A stretch of DNA of 61,156 bases from Cognatundibacterium jejuense (GCF_014284255.1 NZ_JACOFV010000020.1:1-61156), one strand, 5' to 3'. Positions 48,492 through 58,037 are shown, numbered from the stretch's first letter. The notes: generated from the letters alone by a model not told the origin. Translations and numbers: made by a program.

Positions 48492-48518
48492 AAAGATAAA
48501 TAAAGATAAATAAGGATC
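48492..48518 (+). repeat. Short direct repeat after liuC
   Basis: Two copies of TAAAGATAAA and a third partial, degenerate copy right after the liuC stop. Function, if any, unclear. Confidence 0.5.
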
Positions 48519-48641
48519 GGTGGAAATAAGAGAAAACCCTTATTTAACCAAGCAATTAGCCATGAAAACGGATGCTGCCGGAAAAGTCGCATAAAATACG
48601 CGTCTTCTTTAACCAGACCTGCGGTACTGAATGTTGTTGAT

Positions 48642-48670
48642 TTGTTGTTGATTGGTTGTCAATTTATACA
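48642..48670 (+). promoter_or_regulatory. Candidate promoter of the bio operon
   Basis: TTGTTG (48642-48647) and TATACA (48665-48670) at 17 bp, 34 bases before the bioA start. It overlaps a direct repeat of GTTGTTGATT at 48633-48642 and 48644-48653. No classical BirA operator is recognised. Confidence 0.4.
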
Positions 48671-48703
48671 TTGAACGGGTCTGTCTTGTAGTCTGGAGTC
48701 ATT

Positions 48704-50035
48704 TTGGAAACACAAAATAACTGGGTCACACGTAGCTTGCAGCATGTTTGGCATCCGTGTACCCAGATGCAGCATCATGAAACCGTGCCGTTGATTCCGG
48801 TCAGCCATGGACGCGGGATCTGGCTGTACGACATGGATGGCAAACGCTACCTCGATGCGATCAGCTCGTGGTGGGTGAATCTGTTTGGTCACGCTAATCC
48901 GCGGATTAATGCAGCACTCAAAGATCAGTTGGATAAGTTGGAACATGCAATGCTGGCAGGGTTCACCCATGCACCAGTGATTGAATTGTCTGAAAAATTA
49001 TCGGCTCTGACGGGACATGCCTTAGGGCATAGCTTTTACGCATCGGATGGTGCCTCGGCAGTCGAAATTGCATTGAAGATGAGTTTTCATGCATGGCGCA
49101 ATGGTGGTCAGACTGAGAAACAAGAATTTATCTGCATCCAAGGTAGCTATCATGGTGAAACCGTTGGTGCTTTGGCAGTCACCGATGTGAGTCTGTTCCG
49201 CGAAGCCTATGGTCCTATGTTGCAGCGTGCGCACGTGGTGGCGTCGCCCGATGCTCGCTTAGCGCAGGACGGCGAAACCGCGGCAGATGTTGCATTGCGC
49301 GCCGCTGCGGATTTAGAGCGCGTCTTACAGCAACGTCAGGGCAAAGTGGCGGCGGTAATTATTGAACCACTGGTGCAATGTGCAACGGGCATGGCGATGC
49401 ATGATCCCATTTATTTGCGGCGCTTGCGTGAATTGTGCGATCAGTATCAGGTGCATTTGATCGCTGACGAAATTGCGGTGGGTTGCGGTCGTACAGGTAC
49501 TTTTTTTGCATGTGAATCAGCGCAAATATGGCCAGACTTTTTGTGTCTGTCTAAAGGGATCAGCGGTGGTTATTTGCCTTTGAGTTTAGTGATGACGACA
49601 GACGCGGTATATCAGGCTTTTTATGATGCAGATGTGCGTCGTGGCTTTTTGCATTCACATTCCTACACTGGTAATCCTTTGGCTTGCCGCGCAGCACTCG
49701 CAACACTGGCGATTTTTGAAGAGGAGAATGTGATCGCGGCGAATCGTCAGAAATCACAAATGATTGCCTCCGCATTCGCTGGTCTGAAAGGCGATGTACG
49801 CGTTAAGCATGTGCGTCAGCAAGGCATGATCTTCGCGTTTGATGCAGTGGTCGATGACGCGGAGCGCGCAAGTACTTTTTCGCGGCGTTTTTTCAGCGCC
49901 GCTTTGCAACAAGAATTATTAATGCGTCCGATAGGTCGCAGTGTTTATCTGATGCCGCCGTATATCCTTAGCGAAGAGGAAATTACTCTGCTGGCACAGA
50001 AAACGATGAACGTATTTGAAGAGGTAATGGCATGA
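48704..50035 (+). CDS. bioA: Adenosylmethionine-8-amino-7-oxononanoate aminotransferase
   Basis: Makes 7,8-diaminopelargonate from KAPA with S-adenosylmethionine as amino donor. 443 residues: VWHPCTQMQHHE, DGKRYLDAISSWWVNLFGH, FYASDGASAVEIALKM, PLVQCATGM, and PLP Lys in LCLSKGISGGYLPLS. The start is TTG at 48704 with GGAG five bases before it; the protein aligns from there. Begins the bioA-F-D-B run; its stop overlaps the bioF start in ATGA. Confidence 0.96.
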   Translation: METQNNWVTRSLQHVWHPCTQMQHHETVPLIPVSHGRGIWLYDMDGKRYLDAISSWWVNLFGHANPRINAALKDQLDKLEHAMLAGFTHAPVIELSEKLSALTGHALGHSFYASDGASAVEIALKMSFHAWRNGGQTEKQEFICIQGSYHGETVGALAVTDVSLFREAYGPMLQRAHVVASPDARLAQDGETAADVALRAAADLERVLQQRQGKVAAVIIEPLVQCATGMAMHDPIYLRRLRELCDQYQVHLIADEIAVGCGRTGTFFACESAQIWPDFLCLSKGISGGYLPLSLVMTTDAVYQAFYDADVRRGFLHSHSYTGNPLACRAALATLAIFEEENVIAANRQKSQMIASAFAGLKGDVRVKHVRQQGMIFAFDAVVDDAERASTFSRRFFSAALQQELLMRPIGRSVYLMPPYILSEEEITLLAQKTMNVFEEVMA

Positions 50036-51285
50036 GTGGCAACCGTAGTAACCTGCATGTAGCAGCGGCCAGAACGCCTTTGTTGCAGTCTTTGCAGGAC
50101 GAATTAGCAGAATTAGAACAGCAACATCTGATCCGCCGTCGTCGTACTGTGGATAGTGCGCAGGGCGCGACCTTGCAAGCCGAAGGCAAAGAATTACTGG
50201 CGTTTTGTAGTAATGATTATCTGGGTCTGGCGACGCACCCGCTGGTGGTACAAGCTTTGCAAAAAGGCGCGAGTTTGTACGGCGCAGGCAGCGGTGCTTC
50301 ACATTTGATCAGCGGTCATAGCCGCGCGCATATGGCATTGGAAGAACGCCTGGCCGAGTTTATGTCACCCAATGTCGAACAAGCGCGTGCCTTGTATTTC
50401 TGTACAGGTTACATGGCAAACCAAGCCATCATTACTGCCCTCGCTGGAAAAGATGCGGCAGTTTTTTCAGAAGAGTTAAATCATGCGTCGCTGATTGATG
50501 GCGTACGTTTGTCGCGTGCAGCGACCAAAGTTTTTCCGCATAAAGATTATGCGGCGTTGGAGCAAATGCTCAAAGCATGTACCGCGCAAAAGCGCGTCGT
50601 CGTTACTGATAGCGTATTTAGCATGGATGGCAATATTGCTGACCTGCCGCCTTTGCTGGCGCTGTGTGAGCAATATGATGCGTGGCTGATCGTGGATGAT
50701 GCACATGGCTTTGGCGTATTAGGTGAAAATGGTCGTGGTGTTTTAGAACATTTCAATCTGAAGTCACCCAATCTGGTCTACATGGGCACGCTCGGCAAAG
50801 CCGCAGGTGTTGGTGGTGCCTTCGTTGCGGCGCATGAAACAGTGATTGAATGGCTGATTCAAAAAGCCCGTACTTATATCTATACGACGGCGGCAGCACC
50901 AGCATTGGCACATGCGTTGTTGACGAGTGTTGACATTATTTCTGGCGCTGAAGGCAATGAACGTCGTGCGCATCTGAACAAACTGATTGCCATGTTTAGC
51001 CATGGTCTGAACCTGCAACTCTGGCAATTGATGCCTTCCATCACCGCGGTACAGCCGGTTGTCATTGGTGATAACGCGGCGATGTTAAATATTGCCGGTA
51101 ACTTGATGGATCACGGCTATTGGGTCGGTGCGATACGCCCACCTACCGTACCAGTTGGTACCGCACGTCTGCGCGTGACCTTGTCCGCCGCGCACACAGA
51201 ATTGCAAGTGCACCAATTGGCGCAAGCGATCAATCGTCTTGATCAAATGAGCTATGTCGCACAATGTTTTGCTGAGGTTGCCTGA
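50032..51285 (+). CDS. bioF: 8-amino-7-oxononanoate synthase
   Basis: Condenses pimeloyl-ACP or -CoA with alanine to KAPA. 417 residues of the alpha-oxoamine synthase family: FCSNDYLGLATHP, GSGASHLISGH, DDAHGFGVLGENGRG, and PLP Lys in MGTLGKAAGVGGAF. Somewhat longer than E. coli BioF (384) through the N-terminus. Overlaps bioA by 4 bases and bioD by 1 base (TGATG). The aspartate decarboxylase elsewhere in the window makes alanine, but no direct link is shown. Confidence 0.96.
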   Translation: MSGNRSNLHVAAARTPLLQSLQDELAELEQQHLIRRRRTVDSAQGATLQAEGKELLAFCSNDYLGLATHPLVVQALQKGASLYGAGSGASHLISGHSRAHMALEERLAEFMSPNVEQARALYFCTGYMANQAIITALAGKDAAVFSEELNHASLIDGVRLSRAATKVFPHKDYAALEQMLKACTAQKRVVVTDSVFSMDGNIADLPPLLALCEQYDAWLIVDDAHGFGVLGENGRGVLEHFNLKSPNLVYMGTLGKAAGVGGAFVAAHETVIEWLIQKARTYIYTTAAAPALAHALLTSVDIISGAEGNERRAHLNKLIAMFSHGLNLQLWQLMPSITAVQPVVIGDNAAMLNIAGNLMDHGYWVGAIRPPTVPVGTARLRVTLSAAHTELQVHQLAQAINRLDQMSYVAQCFAEVA

Positions 51286-51983
51286 TGAGTAATAAGCGTC
51301 CTTACGATTTTTTTGTGACGGGTACGGATACCGAGATCGGTAAAACGTTCAGCAGCAGTGCCTTGTTGCAAGCACTCGCTCAACGCGGCACAAGCAGCGT
51401 CGGTATGAAACCCATCGCGTCGGGTGCAGAATTGCGCGACGGCGTTTGGCATAACGAAGATGTGGATAGCCTGATTGCGGCTTCCAGCGTAAAGACCGAT
51501 ACCGCTTTGGTGTGCCCGTATCTGATGCAGACCCCGGCCGCACCGCATATCGTGGCAAAACAAGAAAATGTCGATATCTCTTTGCCGCATATACTGGCGA
51601 GTTATCAACAACTGACACACGCCGCAGAGGCAGTAATCGTCGAAGGCGTGGGTGGATTTTGCGTGCCACTGAACGACACCGTCGATACCGCAGATCTGGC
51701 GCAACAATTAGATTTGCCCGTGATTTTGGTGGTTGGTCTGCGACTCGGTTGTATCAACCATGCGCTGCTGACAGCACAAGCGATCCGCGCCCGTGGCTTA
51801 CGTCTGGCCGCATGGATTGCGAATACCGTTGATCAAGATATGTTGTATCTGGCAGAGAACATCGCTGCAATACAGCAGCGAATAGGTGCTCCTTTGTTAG
51901 GTCAGATTCCACGGCTGTCAGGTAATCCGACAGACAATATGAAGACCGCAGCGACATATCTTAATCTGAATATCCTGAAATAA
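51285..51983 (+). CDS. bioD: Dethiobiotin synthetase
   Basis: ATP-dependent ring closure of diaminopelargonate with carbon dioxide. 232 residues: P-loop GTDTEIGKTF (near 10-19), KPIASGAE, the acidic segment VEGVGGFCVPL and VVGLRLGCINHALLT. Starts one base into the bioF stop; bioB follows after 33 bases. Confidence 0.95.
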   Translation: MSNKRPYDFFVTGTDTEIGKTFSSSALLQALAQRGTSSVGMKPIASGAELRDGVWHNEDVDSLIAASSVKTDTALVCPYLMQTPAAPHIVAKQENVDISLPHILASYQQLTHAAEAVIVEGVGGFCVPLNDTVDTADLAQQLDLPVILVVGLRLGCINHALLTAQAIRARGLRLAAWIANTVDQDMLYLAENIAAIQQRIGAPLLGQIPRLSGNPTDNMKTAATYLNLNILK

Positions 51984-52016
51984 TTGAGTAGTAAACTTTG
52001 AAGTGAAGGAAGACAA

Positions 52017-53045
52017 ATGCAAGCGAATGACATCCCGCAACAAGCCGTACAGTTTCAGGCACCAGTAAAAAAGATTGAAGCAGAAACCTGGCCGGTTGAC
52101 GATGTGCTGGCACTGTTCGATCTGCCATTTAACGATCTGATGTTCAAGGCACAAAGTGCCCATCGCGCTAACTTTCCTGATGGTGATGTGGAATTGGCGA
52201 CTTTGTTGTCGATCAAAACTGGCGGCTGCGAAGAAGACTGCGGCTACTGCCCACAAGCGGCACGCTATGACACCGGTGTCGAAGCCAAAAAAATGCTGGA
52301 TGTGCGTGAAGTCTTAGATGCCGCGAAAGCTGCCCGTGAAAATGGTGCCACCCGTTTCTGCATGGGTGCAGCATGGCGCTCACCAAAAGACCGCGATATG
52401 GAAAAAGTCGAAACCATGGTGCGCGAAGTCAAAGCCATGGGCTTAGAAACTTGCGCCACTTTGGGTATGCTCAAAGAAGAACAAGCACAACGCCTGGCTG
52501 ATGCGGGCCTCGATTATTACAACCACAATCTCGATACCGCGCCTGAGTTTTACAGCAACGTAATTTCTACCCGTGATTATCAGGATCGTCTCGATACCTT
52601 GGGTCACGTGCGTAATGCTGGCCTCAAAGTATGCTGCGGCGGTATCGTCGGCATGGGTGAATCTCGCCGTCAACGCGCAGGCTTAATCGCGCAATTGGCA
52701 AACTTAAATCCTTACCCAGAATCAGTGCCCGTCAATCATTTGGTACAAGTTGAAGGCACGCCTTTGCACGGTCTGGACCCGCTTGATCCACTCGAATTTG
52801 TACGCACCATTGCGGTCGCTCGCATCACCATGCCAAAAGCTCGGGTGCGTTTATCTGCAGGCCGCCGTCAAATGGGTGAAGCAGTACAAGCGATGTGTTT
52901 CCTGGCTGGCGCGAATTCGATTTTCTACGGCGACAAGCTGCTGACGACACAAAACCCGGAAGCACAAGATGACCGCGTTTTGTTAGAAAAACTCGGTTTG
53001 AAGACTCGCGGCAAAGTAGAAGCCAAAGCGGGTAGCTGCAGCTAA
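52017..53045 (+). CDS. bioB: Biotin synthase
   Basis: Radical SAM enzyme that inserts sulfur into dethiobiotin. 342 residues with the [4Fe-4S] motif C71-x3-C75-x2-C78 ([12 protein letters not shown]), [12 protein letters not shown], and the [2Fe-2S] cluster ligands including Arg in [21 protein letters not shown] before the ATG. Followed 52 bases later by liuD, whose product must be biotinylated. Confidence 0.97.
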   Translation: MQANDIPQQAVQFQAPVKKIEAETWPVDDVLALFDLPFNDLMFKAQSAHRANFPDGDVELATLLSIKTGGCEEDCGYCPQAARYDTGVEAKKMLDVREVLDAAKAARENGATRFCMGAAWRSPKDRDMEKVETMVREVKAMGLETCATLGMLKEEQAQRLADAGLDYYNHNLDTAPEFYSNVISTRDYQDRLDTLGHVRNAGLKVCCGGIVGMGESRRQRAGLIAQLANLNPYPESVPVNHLVQVEGTPLHGLDPLDPLEFVRTIAVARITMPKARVRLSAGRRQMGEAVQAMCFLAGANSIFYGDKLLTTQNPEAQDDRVLLEKLGLKTRGKVEAKAGSCS

Positions 53046-53097
53046 CGATTAAGCAAAAAATTCATTTATTTAAAAAATTAACCAAGAGCGAAGAGAC

Positions 53098-55092
53098 ATG
53101 TTCACCAAAATCCTGATCGCCAATCGTGGCGAAATCGCATGCCGCGTTGCTGCGACTGCACGTCGCATGGGTATCAAAACTGTCGCAGTGTATTCGGAAG
53201 CGGATGCCAATGCGAAGCACGTGGCGGTCTGTGATGAGGCTGTGTTGATTGGACCAGCGGCAGCGAAAGAAAGCTATTTGCGCGCTGATAAGATTATCGA
53301 AGTGGCGTTGGCAACGGGCGCACAGGCGATTCACCCTGGTTATGGTTTTTTATCTGAGAATAGTGAATTTGCTGAAGCGTGCGCCAAGAACGGCATCGCC
53401 TTTATCGGCCCACCAGCATCCGCCATCGAAGCGATGGGTAGCAAATCCGCCGCGAAGTCTTTAATGGAAAAAGCCAATGTGCCATTGGTTCCTGGCTATC
53501 ACGGCGACAATCAGGATGCTGATTTTTTACACGGTGAAGCTGATCGTATCGGTTATCCGGTGCTGTTGAAAGCGAGTGCTGGTGGTGGTGGCAAAGGCAT
53601 GCGCGTGATTGAAAAATCCGCTGACTTTAAAGATGCGCTGGCCTCCTGCAAGCGCGAGGCGATTAATTCATTTGGCGACGATAAAGTACTGGCAGAAAAA
53701 TATCTGCAGCGCCCTCGTCACATCGAAATTCAGGTGTTTGCCGATACACAGGGCAATTGCGTTTATTTGTTTGAACGTGATTGCTCGGTGCAACGTCGTC
53801 ATCAAAAAGTATTAGAAGAAGCCCCTGCTCCGGGGATGACTACTGAGCGCCGCGCTGCGATGGGTGAAGCGGCAGTCGCTGCGGCAAAAGCAGTCGGCTA
53901 TGTGGGTGCTGGTACGGTTGAGTTTATCGCCAACCAAGATGGTTCGTTCTATTTCATGGAAATGAACACCCGTTTGCAAGTAGAGCATCCGGTGACAGAA
54001 ATGATCACTGGTACCGATCTGGTTGAATGGCAATTGCGTGTTGCTGCTGGTGAAAAACTGCCTTTGCAACAATCTGAATTGCGTATTCATGGCCATGCCA
54101 TTGAAGCGCGTGTATATGCTGAAAATCCAGAAAAAGGATTCTTGCCTTCGATCGGTACTTTGCGTCACGCACGTACACCTGCTGCTGTGAATTTTGAGCT
54201 CGGTGGCAACGGCGATCCGGCAGCTTTCCGCATCGATAGTGGCGTTCGTGAGGGCGATACAATTTCGCCATTCTACGATCCTATGATTGCGAAAATGATT
54301 GTCTGGGGTAAAGACCGTCAGGAAGCTTTAGCCCGCATGGCGCAGGCTTTATCGCAATATCAAATCGTTGGTTTGAATTCAAACATCGCGTTTTTGTCCC
54401 GTTTGATCAAGAGTACGGCATTCTCTACCGCTGATTTGGATACGGGTCTGATTGAACGTAATCAGGATGAATTATTCCCTGTGGTGAAACCAGCCAGCAT
54501 GCATCGAATGGCATTGGCGGTGGCTGCTTTGTTGACGTCTGAAAAAACCGGTGGTAGCGATCCGTGGCAAAGCAGCCACGGCTGGCGCATGAATAGCCAT
54601 ATGCAGCGCGGTTTGCAATTTATTGAAGAAACAACGACACATGATGTGACGGTCACTTATCTTGCGGATGGCTGGAAGATCAGCAGCGTCGATGTTGTCG
54701 CTCAGGTTAAACTGGTTTCAACATCTGGACATGATTTTGTGTTGGCGATCGATGATCAAACCGTCACTGGAACAGTAGTTCGTGATGGCGAACATTTCCA
54801 TGTCTTTAATCAAGATGTGCATACCGATTTGCATTACCTCGATGCGCTCGCACACGCTGGCGAAAGCGAAGCGGAAGGTGGCCGTTTGACCGCACCCATG
54901 CCCGGTAAAATCGTTGCCGTGTTGGTGAACAAATCGCAAGAAGTCAAAAAAGGCGATGCCTTATTGATTATGGAAGCGATGAAGATGGAACACACAATTT
55001 CTGCACCACACGATGGTGTGATTGATGAAGTGTTGTATGCGGTAGGCGATCAGGTGACAGAAGGCGCGCAGTTATTAGCGTTTGCGCAGTAA
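53098..55092 (+). CDS. liuD: Methylcrotonyl-CoA carboxylase biotin subunit
   Basis: 664 residues: biotin carboxylase (about 1-450; ATP grasp with KASAGGGGKGMRVI, EMNTRLQVEHPVTE), a linker domain, and a C-terminal biotin carrier domain (about 595-664) with biotin Lys K629 in MEAMKMEHT. Carboxylates biotin for LiuB. By context this is the methylcrotonyl subunit rather than the acetyl- or propionyl-CoA one. Preceded by the biotin synthesis genes and followed by a hairpin. Confidence 0.95.
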   Translation: MFTKILIANRGEIACRVAATARRMGIKTVAVYSEADANAKHVAVCDEAVLIGPAAAKESYLRADKIIEVALATGAQAIHPGYGFLSENSEFAEACAKNGIAFIGPPASAIEAMGSKSAAKSLMEKANVPLVPGYHGDNQDADFLHGEADRIGYPVLLKASAGGGGKGMRVIEKSADFKDALASCKREAINSFGDDKVLAEKYLQRPRHIEIQVFADTQGNCVYLFERDCSVQRRHQKVLEEAPAPGMTTERRAAMGEAAVAAAKAVGYVGAGTVEFIANQDGSFYFMEMNTRLQVEHPVTEMITGTDLVEWQLRVAAGEKLPLQQSELRIHGHAIEARVYAENPEKGFLPSIGTLRHARTPAAVNFELGGNGDPAAFRIDSGVREGDTISPFYDPMIAKMIVWGKDRQEALARMAQALSQYQIVGLNSNIAFLSRLIKSTAFSTADLDTGLIERNQDELFPVVKPASMHRMALAVAALLTSEKTGGSDPWQSSHGWRMNSHMQRGLQFIEETTTHDVTVTYLADGWKISSVDVVAQVKLVSTSGHDFVLAIDDQTVTGTVVRDGEHFHVFNQDVHTDLHYLDALAHAGESEAEGGRLTAPMPGKIVAVLVNKSQEVKKGDALLIMEAMKMEHTISAPHDGVIDEVLYAVGDQVTEGAQLLAFAQ

Positions 55093-55104
55093 GTTGTAGA
55101 TTTT

Positions 55105-55137
55105 CTCCCCCGCTACCGTTTGCCGTAGCGGGGAGTA
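55105..55137 (+). terminator. Hairpin after liuD, possible terminator
   Basis: CGCTAC/GTAGCG plus CTCCC/GGGAG arms with one bulged C, 12 bases past the liuD stop. Only a weak T-rich stretch (TAGTTT) follows, so termination may be partial. Confidence 0.5.
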
Positions 55138-55270
55138 GTTTGCTGAATTTGCAAATCCGATTTGCGAGCGCAACAGAGAACGGTTTTGCGCTTTTGGGCC
55201 AATCAAAGGCACAGCGAGAGAGCAGCAGTGTCAGAAGCGAGTTATCACGCATTGCAAACCAAAAGCATAC

Positions 55271-55317
55271 AATAAGGCTATAAATAAGGCTATAAATAAG
55301 GCTATAAATAAGGCTAT
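55271..55317 (+). repeat. 4 x 12-bp tandem repeat upstream of pdxJ-like gene
   Basis: Four perfect copies of AATAAGGCTATA (last lacking one base), 50 bases before the start codon at 55367. Each unit contains an AAGG resembling a ribosome site, and the true site region (GCTATAAGGA at about 55351) looks like a degenerate fifth unit. Confidence 0.85.
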
Positions 55318-55366
55318 TGCCTACTTGCCACAATGCGCCGTACACATGGTGCTATAAGGAATCGAC

Positions 55367-56110
55367 ATGACCTTACTCTCTATTAATATCAACAAAATCG
55401 CTTTGCTGCGTAATTCGCGCGGCCGCAATTATCCGGATGTCGACGCGTTTGCGGCACGTTTCCTGGATCTTGGTGCTGCGGGGATTACGTTGCACCCACG
55501 TCAGGATCAACGTCATGCACGTTATTCGGATGTTGAAAGTCTCGGCGCTTTATGCAAACAACGCGGTGCAGAGTTGAATGTAGAAGGCTATCCGGCACGC
55601 GAATTTATCGAAGTGGTGAAGCTTCACCGTCCGGCACAATGTACTTTAGTACCCGATGCGCCAGATCAGCTGACTTCAGATCATGGTTGGGATTTTAAAA
55701 AAGATGGCGAGATGCTACGCAGCGTCATTGCCGAGCTGAAAGCCTTAAACATACGCACCAGTTTATTTGTTGATTTTGATAATCCTGACATTCCAGTCGC
55801 TAAGGAGCTTGGTGCTGATCGTGTTGAACTGTACACCGAACCATATGCGGAATTTGTAGGCACAAAATTAGGCGAAGAAATTTTTAAAGGCTTTGCGGTG
55901 GCCGCGAAGCTCGCGCAGCAATCCGGATTGGGTGTCAATGCCGGACATGATTTAAATCTGAACAATCTCGGTAAATTTTTGCAGATACCAGGTATTTTAG
56001 AAGTGTCGATTGGTCACGCCGTGATTGTTGAAAGTCTGGAAATGGGTATAGACAGTGTCGTTAAACAATACATGGACATTATTCGTCAAACCCAGTTGGT
56101 GAATCAATAA
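55367..56110 (+). CDS. pdxJ: PdxJ-family pyridoxine 5'-phosphate synthase, divergent
   Basis: PdxJ joins deoxyxylulose phosphate and aminoacetone phosphate to pyridoxine phosphate. 247 residues of TIM-barrel type. Conserved: ITLHPRQDQRHAR (canonical HLRED), LNVEGYP Glu, VELYTEPYAEF and His in NAGHDLN. Changed: the N-terminal NIDH becomes NINK, and the loop after LVPD differs strongly from the usual LVPE...TTEGG. It may be a second PdxJ with altered activity; the housekeeping copy would be elsewhere. Preceded by tandem repeats, followed 8 bases later by ghrA. Confidence 0.8.
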   Translation: MTLLSININKIALLRNSRGRNYPDVDAFAARFLDLGAAGITLHPRQDQRHARYSDVESLGALCKQRGAELNVEGYPAREFIEVVKLHRPAQCTLVPDAPDQLTSDHGWDFKKDGEMLRSVIAELKALNIRTSLFVDFDNPDIPVAKELGADRVELYTEPYAEFVGTKLGEEIFKGFAVAAKLAQQSGLGVNAGHDLNLNNLGKFLQIPGILEVSIGHAVIVESLEMGIDSVVKQYMDIIRQTQLVNQ

Positions 56111-56118
56111 TTTGAGTT

Positions 56119-57051
56119 ATGGCCAGCATCCTTTTTTATACCAATAGCCAGCACGAACAGGAATGGCTGCGCACGTTACATAGTGCCTTACCTCAGCATG
56201 CAATCCGTACCTGGACGCCGGGTGATAATGCCCCGGCCGATTATGCGATTGTATGGAAACCACCCGCAGAGATGCTTGTGGGGCGCAGTAGTTTAAAGGC
56301 GATCTTTATCCTCGGCGCTGGCGCTGATGCTATTTTGCAATTGGGATCTGCGTTGCCAACGGGCGTACCTATCGTGCGCCTCGATGACGCCGGTATGGGG
56401 GTGCAAATGGCGGAATATGTTTGCCATGCTGTTTTGCGCTATTTCCGTCGTTTTGACCAGTACGACGCACAGCGTGATCAGCAGCAATGGAATTTCTTAA
56501 TGCCGTTTGAGAAAAACGAATTCAGTGTGGGTGTTCTCGGTCTTGGCGTGTTGGGACAGCGTATTGTCGATGCCGTGAAGCAGTTTGAGTTTCCTGTGCT
56601 TGGCTGGAGTCGCAACCCCAAACACATCGACGGTGTCACTTGCTACGCAGGTTCTGATGGCTTGGACGCCTTCTTGCGTGCCAGTCGGGTAGTTGTGTGT
56701 ATTTTGCCGCTGACCAATGAAACGAGCGGGCTTTTGAATCAGGCTAACCTGCAAAAACTCCCACAGGGTGCTTACCTGGTCAACGTCGCACGTGGCGCCC
56801 ATGTGAACGAAGATGATTTGCTGGCTTTGGTGCAAAGTGGGCATATTGCTGGTGCGACGCTGGATGTGTTTCGGCAAGAGCCTTTGCCAGTTGAACACCC
56901 ATTCTGGCGTGAACCAAGGATACAGATCACGCCGCATATGGCAGCAATGAGTCTATTTAAAGAAAGTATTGCGCAAATTGCAGAAAAAATTCAGGCACTT
57001 GAACACGGCTTGGCAATTCGCGGAATCGTCGATCCAACGAAAGGATATTAA
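56119..57051 (+). CDS. ghrA: Glyoxylate/hydroxypyruvate reductase A-like
   Basis: 310-residue D-isomer 2-hydroxyacid dehydrogenase: cofactor motif GVLGLGVLGQR, catalytic Arg in VNVARGAHV, Glu in DVFRQEPLP and His in ITPHMAAMS. Matches the GhrA subfamily, which reduces glyoxylate to glycolate and hydroxypyruvate to glycerate. Position between pdxJ and liuE; its stop overlaps the liuE start in TAATG. Confidence 0.88.
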   Translation: MASILFYTNSQHEQEWLRTLHSALPQHAIRTWTPGDNAPADYAIVWKPPAEMLVGRSSLKAIFILGAGADAILQLGSALPTGVPIVRLDDAGMGVQMAEYVCHAVLRYFRRFDQYDAQRDQQQWNFLMPFEKNEFSVGVLGLGVLGQRIVDAVKQFEFPVLGWSRNPKHIDGVTCYAGSDGLDAFLRASRVVVCILPLTNETSGLLNQANLQKLPQGAYLVNVARGAHVNEDDLLALVQSGHIAGATLDVFRQEPLPVEHPFWREPRIQITPHMAAMSLFKESIAQIAEKIQALEHGLAIRGIVDPTKGY

Positions 57052-57962
57052 TGATGTCGCTACCACAACAAGTCAAAATCGTCGAAGTCGGGCCACGTGA
57101 TGGTTTGCAAAACGAAAAAGAAAGTATTCCTGCGGATGTCAAAATCGCGCTGGTGGATCAACTAACCGCGGCAGGTTTTCAAAATATCGAAGCAGCCTCT
57201 TTCGTCTCCCCCAAATGGGTGCCGCAAATGGCAACGTCAGCCGAAGTGATGGCGGGCATCCATCGTAAAGCGGGCGTGATTTATTCTGTATTGACGCCGA
57301 ATATGAAAGGCTTTGAAGCGGCGTTAGCGGCGGGTGCGGATGAAGTGGTGATTTTTAGCTCGGCATCTGAAGCGTTCGCGCAAAAGAATATCAATTGCTC
57401 GATAGAAGAATCGATAGAACGTTTCCGCGATGTCGCAGCGGCAGCCAAACAAAACAAAATACGCCTTCGCGGCAGCATCAGTTGTGCCTTTGGTTGCCCG
57501 TATCAAGGCGATGTGCCCGTCAGCAGTGTGACTGATGTAGTGCGTCGTATGCGCGATCTGGGTTGCGATGAAATTGATATTGCCGACACGATCGGTGTAG
57601 GAACCGCACGTCAGGTGCAAAATGTGATGCAGAGCGCAGCCAAAGAATTTGCCATCACAGGATTATCCGGTCACTTTCATGATACGTATGGTCAGGCATT
57701 GGCGAATATTTACGCGAGTCTGGAAGTTGGGATTTCGATTTTTCATTCCAGCGTGGCGGGTCTGGGTGGCTGCCCGTATGCTAAAGGCGCGACTGGTAAC
57801 GTCGCTACCGAAGACGTGTTATTCCTGATGCAAGGTCTTGGCATCCATACTGGTATCGATTTGAATGCGGTAGTTGATGCAGGGCAGTTTATTTCTCAGC
57901 ACCTCGGTCGCAAAGCCGTGAGTCGCGCTGGTAATGCATTGGCTGCAAAGCGCGCGGGTTAG
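57051..57962 (+). CDS. liuE: Hydroxymethylglutaryl-CoA lyase
   Basis: Cleaves HMG-CoA to acetyl-CoA and acetoacetate, the last step of leucine breakdown. 303 residues of the DRE-TIM family: VEVGPRDGLQNEK (metal and substrate Arg/Asp), HFHDTYGQALAN (metal His pair) and the flexible loop with catalytic Cys in GLGGCPYAKGATGN. Two ATGs in tandem; the first overlaps the ghrA stop. Last gene of the liu cluster, closed by the terminator at 57984-58025. Confidence 0.96.
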   Translation: MMSLPQQVKIVEVGPRDGLQNEKESIPADVKIALVDQLTAAGFQNIEAASFVSPKWVPQMATSAEVMAGIHRKAGVIYSVLTPNMKGFEAALAAGADEVVIFSSASEAFAQKNINCSIEESIERFRDVAAAAKQNKIRLRGSISCAFGCPYQGDVPVSSVTDVVRRMRDLGCDEIDIADTIGVGTARQVQNVMQSAAKEFAITGLSGHFHDTYGQALANIYASLEVGISIFHSSVAGLGGCPYAKGATGNVATEDVLFLMQGLGIHTGIDLNAVVDAGQFISQHLGRKAVSRAGNALAAKRAG

Positions 57963-57983
57963 GGTTCTATAAAAAATTACATG

Positions 57984-58025
57984 GAAAACATGGTGGTTTT
58001 GCTGTCGCCGCCATGTTTTCTATTT
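57984..58025. terminator. Bidirectional terminator
   Basis: A 13-bp stem, GAAAACATGGTGG (57984-57996) with 58008-58020, one G-T pair, 11-base loop, and T-rich flank. It closes the liu cluster and the convergent DUF427 gene. Confidence 0.85.
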
Positions 58026-58037
58026 TCAAGTACGAAC

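Noticed and set aside
48489..48703. Riboswitch or BirA operator before bioA.
   Set aside because: No conserved riboswitch core and no TTGTAAAC-n-GTTTACAA-type palindrome could be found.
55271..55317. CRISPR-like array.
   Set aside because: 12-bp contiguous units without spacers are a simple tandem repeat.
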